A stretch of DNA of 64,000 nt from DASPKM01 sp035628135. Lineage in GTDB: Bacteria > Bacteroidota > Bacteroidia > Chitinophagales > Chitinophagaceae. Positions 34,802 through 43,253 of this stretch are shown here, piece by piece. The notes under the pieces are model-generated. The model saw nothing but the letters and a program-made list of their open reading frames with translations, was not told the DNA's origin and did not search any database. How positions within the stretch are numbered: position 1 is the first letter of the stretch; every line of letters starts with the position of its first letter. The position numbers and the translations under genes were made by a program. Location: positions 310,001-374,000 of the forward strand of contig DASPKM010000013.1 of the NCBI GenBank assembly GCA_035628135.1, given 5' to 3'.

Positions 34802-36241
34802 TCATAAAATTTGTTTTTGCACCAATTCCCTGATTGCGGCTATGGGTATCCGTTCCTGCTTCATGGAATCCCTGTAACGGATAGTCACAGTCGAATCTTC
34901 CTTGCTTTGCTGGTCCACTGTTACGCAAAAGGGCGTACCTATGGCATCCATGCGGCGGTAGCGCTTACCTATAGTATCCTTTTCTTCGTAGAAACACCGG
35001 AAGTGCGGTTTGCATTCGTCCATGATTTGCCTGGCAATTTCAGGCAATCCATCTTTTTTAACCAAGGGTAAAACAGCAAGCTTAACAGGCGCCAGCCTGG
35101 CCGGGAACTTTAATACCACCCTGCTGTCATTCTTTTCTGCCGTGCTTAGATCTTCTTCGGTATAGGCCTGGCTTACGACCAACAGGAACATCCTGTCAAG
35201 ACCTATGGATGTTTCAATTACGTACGGAATGTAGTTTTGGTTGAGTTCCGAATCAAAATATTGCATCTTTTTTTTGCTGTACTCCTGGTGGTTCTTCAGG
35301 TCAAAATCGGTCCGCGAGTGAATACCTTCCACTTCCTTGAAGCCTATAGGGAATTCATACTCGATATCGCAGGCCGCGTCGGCATAATGCGCGAGCTTTA
35401 CGTGATCGTGAAAGCGGTATTTTTCCGCCGGAATGCCCAGGTCCAGGTGCCATTGCATGCGGGTTTGCTTCCAGCGCTCATACCATTCCTTCTGCGTACC
35501 CGGGCGAATGAAGAACTGCATCTCCATCTGCTCAAATTCGCGCATGCGGAATATAAACTGGCGCGCCACGATCTCATTACGGAAGGCCTTGCCTATCTGC
35601 GCAATGCCGAACGGTATTTTCAGGCGGCCCGTTTTCTGCACGTTTAAAAAGTTCACGAATATGCCCTGGGCGGTTTCGGGCCGCAGGTAAATTTCATTGG
35701 CTTCTTCGGCCACGCTGCCCAATTGGGTGGAAAACATCAGGTTAAACTGGCGAACGTCGGTCCACTTGCTGGTGCCGCTTACAGCGCATTTGATCTTATT
35801 GTCTTCAATCAATTGTTTCAATCCGTCAAAATCACTGTTTGCCAGCAGCCGGTCCATTTCGGCCAGCAGGGTTTCTGCGGCGGCCTTATCGCCGGCGTTT
35901 TCCAATTCCTCGGCTTTTGCTTCTATTAAATGATCCACACGGTAGCGCTTCTTGCTGTCCTTGTTATCGATCATGGGATCGCTGAAATTGTCAACATGGC
36001 CGCTCGCCTTCCAGGTGGTAGGATGCATGAAAATAGCGGCATCGATGCCTACGATGTTCTCGTGCAGTTGGGTCATGCTCTTCCACCAATGGTCGCGTAT
36101 GTTTTTTTTCAGCTCGCTGCCCCATTGGCCGTAATCGTACACGGCGCTTAGACCGTCGTAAATTTCACTGGATTGAAAAATGAAACCGTATTCCTTGCAA
36201 TGCGAAATGATCGCCTGAAACCTGTTATTGTCCGTTGCCAT
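34802..36241 (-). CDS. glyS: Glycine--tRNA ligase
   Basis: A 479-aa class II synthetase of the single-chain, dimeric type. Motif 2 is in FRNEIVARQFIFRMREFEQMEMQ and motif 3 in IGLDRMFLLVV. The C-terminal anticodon-binding domain is the last 110 residues. The ATG at 36241 (MATDNNRFQAIISHCKEYGF) was chosen over an upstream start because it is the usual family beginning and a TATCTTCG near-match -7 element lies at 36249-36256. The symbol glyQS is also used for this form. Confidence 0.95.
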   Translation of the reverse strand: MATDNNRFQAIISHCKEYGFIFQSSEIYDGLSAVYDYGQWGSELKKNIRDHWWKSMTQLHENIVGIDAAIFMHPTTWKASGHVDNFSDPMIDNKDSKKRYRVDHLIEAKAEELENAGDKAAAETLLAEMDRLLANSDFDGLKQLIEDNKIKCAVSGTSKWTDVRQFNLMFSTQLGSVAEEANEIYLRPETAQGIFVNFLNVQKTGRLKIPFGIAQIGKAFRNEIVARQFIFRMREFEQMEMQFFIRPGTQKEWYERWKQTRMQWHLDLGIPAEKYRFHDHVKLAHYADAACDIEYEFPIGFKEVEGIHSRTDFDLKNHQEYSKKKMQYFDSELNQNYIPYVIETSIGLDRMFLLVVSQAYTEEDLSTAEKNDSRVVLKFPARLAPVKLAVLPLVKKDGLPEIARQIMDECKPHFRCFYEEKDTIGKRYRRMDAIGTPFCVTVDQQSKEDSTVTIRYRDSMKQERIPIAAIRELVQKQIL

Positions 36242-36360
36242 ACGGCGGCGAAGATAAGCAACAAGCAAGAAGCTTCAAGCGCAAGCGACGGGCGTTCCCG
36301 GGCAGGAACGCCATTCACAATGATGATTCACCTTTACTAACGGTAATTGGAAGTACTCAT

Positions 36361-37338
36361 TTACATAACATTGCCCGAACCCGCTTCTATTACTTCTTTT
36401 TTCTGGTCTGTTTGTTGAAGGCTGCCTTTCTCCTGTTCCACTTCAACGTGCTTTATCCACACAGCGTAATGGTTGGGCATGATGCGCGTGCCGTAATTAG
36501 CCGCATAGGCCTTGGTAAATTCCGCTCCGAAATAAAGTATGAGAGACGAGTAGTATACCCATACCAGCAATACCACCATCGAGCCCGCGGCCCCATACGT
36601 GCCGCCCACATTGGCGCTGCCGATGTAAAATGAAATCCCGAATTTACCGAGTATGAACAATACGGCCGTTGCTATGGCCCCGATCATCACATCCTTCCAC
36701 CTGATCTTCGCATCGGGCAATACTTTGAATATGATTGCAAACAACAGGCTGATGACCGCAAGCGTGATCACGAGGTTTACACCATAAATTACCACAACGG
36801 CAATGTCGGGAAACATGGCCATCAACCTTGTACTGATCGCTTCCAGCAACCCGTTGATGACAAGCGAGACCAACAACAAAAAACCCAGGCTTACCACCAC
36901 CGAAAAAGACAGCAGCCGGTTCATCAGCATTTTAAGCCATCCCTTCTTGGGTTTGGGTTTTAATCCCCAGATGGTATTAATGGAGTCCTGGATTTCGGCA
37001 AAAACCCCGGTGGCGCCTATCAGCAGGGTAATACCGCCGATAATGGCCGTAAGCGTGCTCTTACCGCTTAAGGACGCGTTCTTGATGATCTCCTGCACCT
37101 GTATGGCAGCGTCCGGACCTACCAGGCCCTTGATCTGCCCATAAATGCTGCCTTCCACCGCTTCACGGCCCCAGAACAGATCGGCCAGGAAAATAATAAT
37201 GATGATCATGGGACCTATCGAGAAAACGGTAAAATAGGCCAGGGAGCCGCTTAACTTCAGCACATTGTCTTCCGCAAACCCCGAACCTGCTTCCTTAATA
37301 AGTTTCCAGATGCCTTTTAAGCTTAATTTCTTCCTCAT
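36361..37338 (-). CDS. YihY/BrkB-family inner-membrane protein
   Basis: A 325-aa membrane protein with six hydrophobic segments. The family's typical blocks are present: LSGSLAYFTVFSIGPM, LIGATGVFAEIQDSINTIWG and a GTYGAAGSMVVLLVWVYYSS segment. Once thought to be RNase BN, the family has no firm function. No operon partner is evident. Confidence 0.9.
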   Translation of the reverse strand: MRKKLSLKGIWKLIKEAGSGFAEDNVLKLSGSLAYFTVFSIGPMIIIIIFLADLFWGREAVEGSIYGQIKGLVGPDAAIQVQEIIKNASLSGKSTLTAIIGGITLLIGATGVFAEIQDSINTIWGLKPKPKKGWLKMLMNRLLSFSVVVSLGFLLLVSLVINGLLEAISTRLMAMFPDIAVVVIYGVNLVITLAVISLLFAIIFKVLPDAKIRWKDVMIGAIATAVLFILGKFGISFYIGSANVGGTYGAAGSMVVLLVWVYYSSLILYFGAEFTKAYAANYGTRIMPNHYAVWIKHVEVEQEKGSLQQTDQKKEVIEAGSGNVM

Positions 37339-37449
37339 CCGAAGCGTTTCGGATAACCGCTACAAAAAGAATACCGCCACGGGTTTACACAGCGTTTCGG
37401 ATACGGGGCGAGTATGCCAAACGGACAGATCCGGATGAAAAACCCCGGA

Positions 37450-37512
37450 CGAAGCTTAGACGAATCTAAGGCGAATCTAAGACGAACCTAAGCGGTTCGC
37501 CAACTGTTCGCC
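37450..37512. repeat. GAATCTAAGRC tandem units with a small hairpin
   Basis: Three near copies of a 12-nt unit (GACGAATCTAAG, GCGAATCTAAG, ACGAACCTAAG) run in tandem. The last can fold into a short hairpin, CGAACC-TAAGC-GGTTCG. It lies in the otherwise featureless 269-bp gap upstream of the BrkB-like gene. Confidence 0.55.
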
Positions 37513-37607
37513 ATTTAGTCATTAGCAACACGCGAAAGGATTACAGCATACTAAACAGTCAGAATCCGATTATGCGAATAACATTGGTAGAACGCCAGGA
37601 GCGGTGG

Positions 37608-37931
37608 CTATAATTTCGGATTATCCTTATGCCGGGTGGCATCCCTTATGTTTTTCTTTTCGAAGTTTTTTTGCAGGGCTTCCGTAAGATCGACCCCGGT
37701 TTGATTGGCCAGGCAAATCAATACCCATAATACATCCGCCATCTCATCGGCAAGGTCGTGTTGCTTCTCGGATTCCTTAAAAGATTGGTCGCCGAACTTC
37801 CTTGCCATGATGCGGGCCAATTCACCCACCTCTTCGGTAAGAATGGCCATGTTGGTAAGTTCGCTGAAATAGCGTACACCCACGGTTGTTATCCATTGGT
37901 CTACCTGCTGCTGCGCCTGTTGTATGGTCAT
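37608..37931 (-). CDS. MazG-like nucleotide pyrophosphohydrolase
   Basis: A 107-aa all-alpha NTP pyrophosphatase, probably cleaning non-standard nucleotides. The metal-binding pattern is EExxE (E33, E34, E37 in LTEEVGELAR) followed by DExxD (D62, E63, D66 in LADEMADVLWV). The compact size fits the single-domain MazG-like group. It lies downstream of dtd on the same strand, separated by a hairpin repeat. Confidence 0.9.
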   Translation of the reverse strand: MTIQQAQQQVDQWITTVGVRYFSELTNMAILTEEVGELARIMARKFGDQSFKESEKQHDLADEMADVLWVLICLANQTGVDLTEALQKNFEKKNIRDATRHKDNPKL

Positions 37932-37952
37932 AAAATACCAGATGTTTATATT

Positions 37953-38025
37953 GAGTCATTGGGTCATTAGTCATTTGACAATCACTTAAAGATTTAATGA
38001 CTTAATGACTCCATGACCTAATGAC
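37953..38025. repeat. RTCATTRRG tandem-unit hairpin, locus D
   Basis: The left arm (37953-37975) is GAGTCATTGGGTCATTAGTCATT split in units. The right arm (37995-38025) holds AATGACTTAATGACTCC and ATGACCTAATGAC. The right end is 4 nt from the dtd stop codon. Confidence 0.8.
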
Positions 38026-38029
38026 TTTT

Positions 38030-38482
38030 TTATTCTCTTGCTTTAGAATCAATGATGATCGTTACCGGCCCGTCGTTTACCAGGCTCACTTTCATATCAC
38101 CTCCGAATACACCCCGATAAATACCTTTTCCCAAATCGTGCGTAAGCTGGTTGATCATGCCTTCGTACAAGGGAATGGCAATTACAGGTTTGGCGGCGCG
38201 GATATAGGAAGGCCGGTTGCCCTTTTTGGTAGAGGCGTGCAGCGTAAACTGGCTCACAAGCAGTATATCGCCACCCGTCTCTTTAAGGGATAGGTTCATT
38301 ACTCCCGCCGCATCGTTAAATATTCTGCATTGCACTATTTTGGCGCTAAGCCATTCCACATCCTGGATGGTATCGGCTTCCTCTATGCCAAGCAATACCA
38401 TCAGTCCCGGCCCTATGCTTGCAATCTCCTGTCCCTCAATGGTAACGCCCGCATGGCTGACTCTTTGTATTACTGCCCTCAT
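38030..38482 (-). CDS. dtd: D-aminoacyl-tRNA deacylase
   Basis: A 150-aa cytoplasmic enzyme that removes D-amino acids and mischarged glycine from tRNA. The active-site segments SQFTL (residues 77-81) and the cross-subunit GPVT (138-141, NDGPVTI) are both present, and the N-terminus MRAVIQRVSHAGV is canonical. Length is normal for the family. The stop lies just outside a hairpin repeat. Confidence 0.96.
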   Translation of the reverse strand: MRAVIQRVSHAGVTIEGQEIASIGPGLMVLLGIEEADTIQDVEWLSAKIVQCRIFNDAAGVMNLSLKETGGDILLVSQFTLHASTKKGNRPSYIRAAKPVIAIPLYEGMINQLTHDLGKGIYRGVFGGDMKVSLVNDGPVTIIIDSKARE

Positions 38483-38579
38483 TATGCTAAAACTAATACG
38501 TTGAACGTTATGACTAAGTAGTAAATTTAGCCCGTAAATCCAACTGCAACGTTGTTTTCACCGTAATTGTCTTGTGTAC

Positions 38580-38984
38580 ATGATTGATTTGTCGAAAGAA
38601 ATATCTTTCCAAACTTCCCGAAGCGGCGGCAAGGGCGGCCAGAATGTAAATAAAGTAGAGACCAGCGTAGAAGGATATTTCCAGGTAGCTGCCTCGGCCC
38701 TGTTGAACGATGATCAAATACAATTGGTGTTGAACAAGCTGAGTAACCGTATCAATTCAGAGGGATATTTACACGTGCGGTCGCAAACGCACCGCTCGCA
38801 GTTGGCGAATAAGGAAGAAGTAATTAAGAGGATAAATACGCTGGTGGAAAAAGCTCTGCACAGGGAGAAAAAGAGGGTGGCGACAAAGCCGACGAAAGTG
38901 TCGAAGGAGAAAAGGGTAGAAAAGAAAAAGCAACAATCACAAAAAAAAGAAAACAGGCAAAAGATCCGTAGCACGGACCTTTAG
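38580..38984 (+). CDS. arfB: Ribosome-rescue peptidyl-tRNA hydrolase ArfB
   Basis: A 134-aa release-factor-like protein that frees stalled ribosomes without a stop codon. The GGQ motif is at 19-21 (SGGKGGQNVNK). A C-terminal tail (about residues 95-134) is very rich in lysine and arginine, as expected for insertion into the mRNA channel. The ATG at 38580 was chosen over a GTG two codons earlier. It is 8 bp upstream of the first mbnP-like gene and may be co-transcribed with it. Confidence 0.92.
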   Translation: MIDLSKEISFQTSRSGGKGGQNVNKVETSVEGYFQVAASALLNDDQIQLVLNKLSNRINSEGYLHVRSQTHRSQLANKEEVIKRINTLVEKALHREKKRVATKPTKVSKEKRVEKKKQQSQKKENRQKIRSTDL

Positions 38985-38992
38985 TAATAGCT

Positions 38993-39784
38993 ATGAAAAC
39001 AGCACAGCATTCATTCAGGCTGATATTGCTGCCCGCTTTGTTTGCGGCGGTCATGGGTGCTTCGTGCCAGAAAGAATTGCGTTCAGCCGCCGATCCCCCG
39101 GCCAGTCATAGCCTTACCTTAAGATTCAAGCCGGTTGCGGATACAGCCTCCCTGGTGTTCGGTAATACGTATGTCAATACCTGGGGCGAACGGTATGCTG
39201 TTTCTGCTTTTAAATTTTATATCTGCCAGGTAAAATTGTACAACACCGACTCCGGTGTCAGCTATGATGTAAACAAGGATGAATATTTCCTGGTAGATTT
39301 TTCCAATCCCGATGCCGCCGTTTTACAATTGAAAGCTGTGCCTTTTACTTATGACCGCATTGGCTTTGTAGTAGGTGTGGACAGCATCCGCAATGTAAGC
39401 GGCGCGCAAACCGGCGCACTCGATCCGGCCAAAGGCATGTTCTGGACCTGGAATACCGGATACATCATGGCCAAACTGGAAGGGAACTCACCGGCATCGA
39501 ACCAGGTGAATGGCAAGTTCGAATACCACATCGGCGGGTTTTCAGGGCCCGATAACGTGGTAAAACCCCTGACCCTTTCGTTCCCGCTGGGCCAGGAAAT
39601 AACGCTGCAGGCAGATAAGAGCAGCCAAATAACCATTACCGCCAACGTTAACGCATGGTTCTTTAACCCGAACGATATCGAGCTGAGCGTAAACCCGGTT
39701 TGCATGACGCCCGGGCCATTATCGCGGCAGATTGCAGAGAACTATTTAAAGATGTTTACCATCACCAACGTGGTAACGCAATAA
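38993..39784 (+). CDS. MbnP-like lipoprotein 1
   Basis: A 263-aa lipoprotein (lipid cysteine C25 in MGASCQKE) of the MbnP family. The family core is readable: RFKPVADTASL, FKFYICQVKLYN, GALDPAKGMFWTWNTGYIMAKLEG (in two parts, with W151 and W153) and EYHIGGF (H179). In methanotrophs MbnP is a copper-binding periplasmic protein whose tryptophan is turned into kynurenine by the di-heme enzyme MbnH. Here an MbnH-like gene starts 1 bp downstream, which strongly supports the pairing. The copper role is inferred. Confidence 0.78.
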   Translation: MKTAQHSFRLILLPALFAAVMGASCQKELRSAADPPASHSLTLRFKPVADTASLVFGNTYVNTWGERYAVSAFKFYICQVKLYNTDSGVSYDVNKDEYFLVDFSNPDAAVLQLKAVPFTYDRIGFVVGVDSIRNVSGAQTGALDPAKGMFWTWNTGYIMAKLEGNSPASNQVNGKFEYHIGGFSGPDNVVKPLTLSFPLGQEITLQADKSSQITITANVNAWFFNPNDIELSVNPVCMTPGPLSRQIAENYLKMFTITNVVTQ

Positions 39785-39785
39785 C

Positions 39786-40823
39786 ATGAGAAGGATTTGC
39801 ATCATATCGCTGCTGGCTTTCGTTGTGCTTGGGGCAATGCTGGCAGAGTCATGCCGCAAATCAGGCGGAGGCGGTAACGTTACCACGCCCATGGATTTTT
39901 CAGTGCCCGCGGGATTTCCAAAGCCACTGCACGACTTTACCGCAAATCCTATCACCAAAGAAGGCTTCGAACTGGGCAAGCGTTTGTTTTTTGACGGCAA
40001 GCTTTCCAAGGACGGCAATTTTCCCTGTGCTTCCTGCCACCAGCAATTCGCGGCCTTTGCAACGTACGAGCACGATTTCAGCCACGGCTTCAACAACCAA
40101 TTCACCACGCGCAATGCGCCGGGACTTTTCAATTTGGCATGGCATGGCAGCTTTCATTGGGATGGCGGCATCAACCACCTGGAAGTGCAGCCGCTGGCGC
40201 CTATTACCGCACCCAATGAAATGGCGGAGGACATGAACAACATCATCGAAAAGCTTAAGCAGGATGATCAATACAAGGTGATGTTCCGCTCGGCATTTGG
40301 CACGGACGAGATCAATAGCCAGCGCATTTTAAAATCGCTGAGCCAGTTCATGCTCATGATGGTGTCCGGCAATTCGAAGTACGATAAGATGAAAAGGGGC
40401 GAGGCCACTTTCAACAGCGCCGAGCAGGCAGGCTATCAAACCTTCCAGGCCAAATGCGCCTCCTGCCATGCGGAACCGCTGTTCTCGGATTTCAGTTACC
40501 GCAACAATGGCTTGCCGGTCAATACTTTCTTAAAGGATTATGGAAGGATGCGCATCACCAACAAGGCTTCCGATTCATTGAAGTTTAAGGTGCCTTCGCT
40601 GCGCAATATTTATGAAACCTACCCTTACATGCACGATGGACGATTCTGGAACCTTACCCAGGTGCTCGATCATTACACCACCGGTATACAAAACAGCAGT
40701 ACACTGGACCCCTTATTGCAAAATAAACTTCCGCTGACGGCCACCGAAAAATTCAACCTTATCTATTTCCTTGGAACCTTATCAGACACAAGCTTTACTA
40801 AAGACAAGCGGTTTGCGCAATAG
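39786..40823 (+). CDS. MbnH-like di-heme cytochrome c peroxidase family lipoprotein
   Basis: A 345-aa exported di-heme protein of the MauG/CcpA superfamily. The signal has a lipobox cysteine at C23 (LAESC). Two heme c sites are seen, CASCH at 81-85 and CASCH at 224-228, plus the typical NLAWHGSFHWDGG and YPYMHDGRFW (about 279-288), the region that supplies the second heme's distal side in relatives. Genes beside MbnP in other bacteria (MbnH) use hydrogen peroxide or oxygen chemistry to convert a MbnP tryptophan to kynurenine. Ordinary peroxidase activity is the alternative. It sits between mbnP-like genes. Confidence 0.78.
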   Translation: MRRICIISLLAFVVLGAMLAESCRKSGGGGNVTTPMDFSVPAGFPKPLHDFTANPITKEGFELGKRLFFDGKLSKDGNFPCASCHQQFAAFATYEHDFSHGFNNQFTTRNAPGLFNLAWHGSFHWDGGINHLEVQPLAPITAPNEMAEDMNNIIEKLKQDDQYKVMFRSAFGTDEINSQRILKSLSQFMLMMVSGNSKYDKMKRGEATFNSAEQAGYQTFQAKCASCHAEPLFSDFSYRNNGLPVNTFLKDYGRMRITNKASDSLKFKVPSLRNIYETYPYMHDGRFWNLTQVLDHYTTGIQNSSTLDPLLQNKLPLTATEKFNLIYFLGTLSDTSFTKDKRFAQ

Positions 40824-40836
40824 CGTTAAGATTTAA

Positions 40837-40844
40837 TATATTTG
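40837..40844 (+). promoter_or_regulatory. Possible internal -7 element before the second mbnP-like gene
   Basis: TATATTTG is an exact TAnnTTTG match with TTTG at 40812-40815 (21-nt spacing). The start codon ATG is only 4 nt past it, so any transcript would be leaderless or nearly so. A chance match is possible. Confidence 0.35.
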
Positions 40845-40847
40845 ATT

Positions 40848-41624
40848 ATGAACCCCCGTGTCACAAGAGCAACCCTTTGGGTTATAATATCAATATGCCT
40901 GCTGGCAGCTTCGTGCCAGAAAAGTATAAAGGGCGACGATGTGGAACCACCCGGCACCCCTTCGCCCGTAGAGATCCGGTTCAAAAACCTGATGGGCCCC
41001 TTCAAAAACCTGGTATTCGATTCTACCGTGAATGTTGGATTGTCATTGTTAAAGATCAGCACCTTCAAGTACTACATCAGCAACGTACAGTTCGTGAATT
41101 CCAACACTGGTGATACCGTTAAGGTACCGGACACTTATTTCCTGATCGATCATGCCAATCCCCCATCACGGGCGCCGCAGTTCATGGTGCCTGCGGGGGA
41201 ATATTATGGCATGTCGTTCCTGATAGGCATCGACGCCAACCGCAATTTCAACGGTCCCAAAACCGGCGCGCTCGATCCCGCGCTGGGCATGTACTGGAAT
41301 GCCACCGACGGATACATCATGGCCAAGTTGGAAGGCACCAGCCCCTCATCCACCTTACCGGGCAATGTGTTCAGTTATCATGTCGGCGGTGTAATTGAGC
41401 CGCACAGTGTTTTGGCCATCCGCCATTTCAAACTCGGCGGCAGCGTTTCCATTCAACCCAACAAAAGAACCATCATCAACATAAGCGCCGATGCGCTTAC
41501 CTGGTTCAATAACCCGCATAGTATTTCGTTTAGCGTGCCCTGTACCGGACCGGGGGACCTATCCAACAAGATCGCGGAGAACTATTATAAAATGTTCAAT
41601 TTTATTTCTGTAACTTTTGAATAA
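40848..41624 (+). CDS. MbnP-like lipoprotein 2
   Basis: A 258-aa lipoprotein (C23 in AASCQKS) of the MbnP family. Residues show FKYYISNVQFVN, LDPALGMYWNATDGYIMAK (W150), H102 and H178. Compared with the first copy it keeps the first tryptophan of the FWTW pair but not the second. It is about 75% identical by eye to the third copy, so the two arose by recent duplication. The ATG at 40848 was chosen over a TTG two codons earlier. A large AT-rich hairpin starts right after its stop. Confidence 0.75.
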   Translation: MNPRVTRATLWVIISICLLAASCQKSIKGDDVEPPGTPSPVEIRFKNLMGPFKNLVFDSTVNVGLSLLKISTFKYYISNVQFVNSNTGDTVKVPDTYFLIDHANPPSRAPQFMVPAGEYYGMSFLIGIDANRNFNGPKTGALDPALGMYWNATDGYIMAKLEGTSPSSTLPGNVFSYHVGGVIEPHSVLAIRHFKLGGSVSIQPNKRTIINISADALTWFNNPHSISFSVPCTGPGDLSNKIAENYYKMFNFISVTFE

Positions 41625-41693
41625 TTGATTATTAATTATTAATTATTGAAATAGGCTTGCGCGAATAATGAATAATTAATAATTAATAATAAC
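41625..41693. repeat. TTAATTATT tandem-unit hairpin
   Basis: The left arm (41625-41647) starts right after the mbnP2 stop with units TTGATTATT and AATTATTAATTATT. The right arm (41664-41692) has the complementary AATAATGAATAATTAATAATT. The middle is GC-rich (GGCTTGCGCG). Confidence 0.75.
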
Positions 41694-41701
41694 ATCATCG
41701 T

Positions 41702-42487
41702 ATGAATACACGTGTCACAAGACTAAACCTGTTATTATTGCTGTCAGCGTCCCTATGGATGGCCTCGTGCCAGAAGAAAACAAAGGGAGATGATGCAGAC
41801 CCCGGTGCACCGTCACCGGTGGAAATAAGGTTCAAGCACATGGCTGGGTCCTTCAGAAACCTGGTCTACGATTCCGCTTATCCCGTTACACCTGCCGGCA
41901 CGCCTACATTTGTAAAGATCAATACGTTCAAATATTACATTAGCAACATACAATTGGTTGATGCTAAAACAGGCGATACCGTCAAGATACCAGATACCTA
42001 CTTCCTGGTCGATCACGGCAATGCTCAGTCGCTGAGGCCTCAGTTTATGGTGCCCGCCGGCGAATATTACAACCTTTCCTTCCTGATAGGCATCGATGCC
42101 AACCGAAATTTCAACGGCCCTAAAACCGGCGCGCTCGATCCTGCGCTCGGCATGTACTGGAATGCCACCGATGGATACATCATGGCCAAGATGGAAGGCA
42201 CCAGTCCTTCGTCAACGCTGCCCGGCAATGTGTTCACCTTTCATGTAGGAGGGGTAAAAGACCCGCACAGCGTGCTGGCCATGCGCCATTTTAAACTGGG
42301 CGGCAATGTGTCCATCCAGCCCAATAAGAAGACGGTGATCAATATCAGCACCGATGCGCTTGCGTGGTTCAGCAACCCGCATCCCATTTCGCTCAGCACA
42401 CCTATCACCGGTCCGGGAGACCTGTCGAACAAGATGGCGGAGAACTATTTTAAAATGTTTGACTTTATTTCGGTAACATTTGAGTGA
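41702..42487 (+). CDS. MbnP-like lipoprotein 3
   Basis: A 261-aa lipoprotein (C23 in MASCQKK) and near-duplicate of the second copy. It contains FKYYISNIQLVD, LDPALGMYWNATDGYIMAK (W153) and HVGGVKDPHSVL, and ends in the shared ENYFKMFDFISVTFE. Relative to the second copy it has a 6-residue insertion (VTPAGT) after the first strand region. Presumably it is modified by the same MbnH-like enzyme. Its TGA stop is directly followed by the stop of the convergent 42488-43132 gene. Confidence 0.75.
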   Translation: MNTRVTRLNLLLLLSASLWMASCQKKTKGDDADPGAPSPVEIRFKHMAGSFRNLVYDSAYPVTPAGTPTFVKINTFKYYISNIQLVDAKTGDTVKIPDTYFLVDHGNAQSLRPQFMVPAGEYYNLSFLIGIDANRNFNGPKTGALDPALGMYWNATDGYIMAKMEGTSPSSTLPGNVFTFHVGGVKDPHSVLAMRHFKLGGNVSIQPNKKTVINISTDALAWFSNPHPISLSTPITGPGDLSNKMAENYFKMFDFISVTFE

Positions 42488-43132
42488 TTAACCCTTTCTT
42501 TTACCTTTCATCGATTCCAGCATATTCTTTTGCCTTTCTATTTCCTGCTTCTGCTTTTCCTGTTCTTTTTTATTATCCTCGATGTCATTCTCCAGTTTTT
42601 TCAAACGCTTTTGCATATCGCTGGCGTCTTCCTGCAGGCGGTCGTATCTCTTTTCTGCTTTCTTAACTGCATTTTCCTGTCCGGCGATGTCCACTTCCAG
42701 GTTGTAAGCCTCTACCGAAGGCATCATGCCTTGCAGGAATGACCGGGCGCTGCTTAGATCAGGTGTTTCGGTAGCTACGCGGGTGGTGGGATTTTCGTTG
42801 GGCCTTGTTACAAACAGGTATACAACGGACGCGTCTTTTTCCTTCCTGCTTTTACGCTCCACTTTAAAATACAGGTCGTTGCCCTCGGTATCCAGATCGC
42901 TTAGCTTGGTGCCTTTGAACAATTGAAAGCCCCGGGATGAGCTGGCCTTGGACCCTCTTCTGTTAAGGTAGTCCTTGATGGCGTCTTCCACCACTTCGGG
43001 CGGGTATGGCACTTCCATGATGAGGGCAGGTTGGTCTTTACGCTGGTAGTCTATCTTTCCTTCGGTAATTTCCTGCGCGTAGCTGCCAGCTACAATCAGC
43101 AGGCATGCTACAAATGATCGAACCTTTTTCAT
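42488..43132 (-). CDS. Exported coiled-coil protein
   Basis: A 214-aa protein with a signal peptide (MKKVRSFVACLLIVAGSYAQ). Residues about 25-130 form a mixed alpha/beta domain, and residues about 145-212 form a long charged coiled coil with K/E/Q heptads. No known family was recognised. It is divergent from the flippase gene and convergent, with zero spacing, with the third mbnP-like gene. Confidence 0.75.
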   Translation of the reverse strand: MKKVRSFVACLLIVAGSYAQEITEGKIDYQRKDQPALIMEVPYPPEVVEDAIKDYLNRRGSKASSSRGFQLFKGTKLSDLDTEGNDLYFKVERKSRKEKDASVVYLFVTRPNENPTTRVATETPDLSSARSFLQGMMPSVEAYNLEVDIAGQENAVKKAEKRYDRLQEDASDMQKRLKKLENDIEDNKKEQEKQKQEIERQKNMLESMKGKRKG

Positions 43133-43146
43133 GAAAAAAAATTTAT

Positions 43147-43221
43147 GGTTTAAGGTTTGCAGTTAGCGATTGGCCAACTTCAAAACTACAAACAACAGAC
43201 CACAAACCGCAAACTCTCAAC
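43147..43221. repeat. GGTTTAAGG-type imperfect hairpin
   Basis: The left arm has GGTTTAAGGTTTGCAGTTAGC. The right arm has CAAACAACAGACCACAAACC and GCAAACTCTCAAC. It lies between divergent gene starts and just upstream of the flippase -7 element. Confidence 0.6.
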
Positions 43222-43228
43222 GTTTAAT

Positions 43229-43236
43229 TACTTTTG
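43229..43236 (+). promoter_or_regulatory. -7 promoter element for the flippase
   Basis: TACTTTTG is an exact TAnnTTTG match ending 17 nt before the TTG start. It explains why no ATG further upstream is used. Confidence 0.55.
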
Positions 43237-43253
43237 TATAAACTCAACATCCT

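Noticed and set aside
36290..36311. Hairpin GGCGTTCC-CGGGCA-GGAACGCC upstream of glyS as a T-box or terminator
   Set aside because: There is no T run, and T-box leaders are not expected in this phylum. The stem is short and may be chance.
41625..41693. AT-rich repeats resembling a CRISPR or replication origin
   Set aside because: The units are only 8-10 nt with no spacers, and there are no cas genes, DnaA boxes or dnaA/dnaN nearby.
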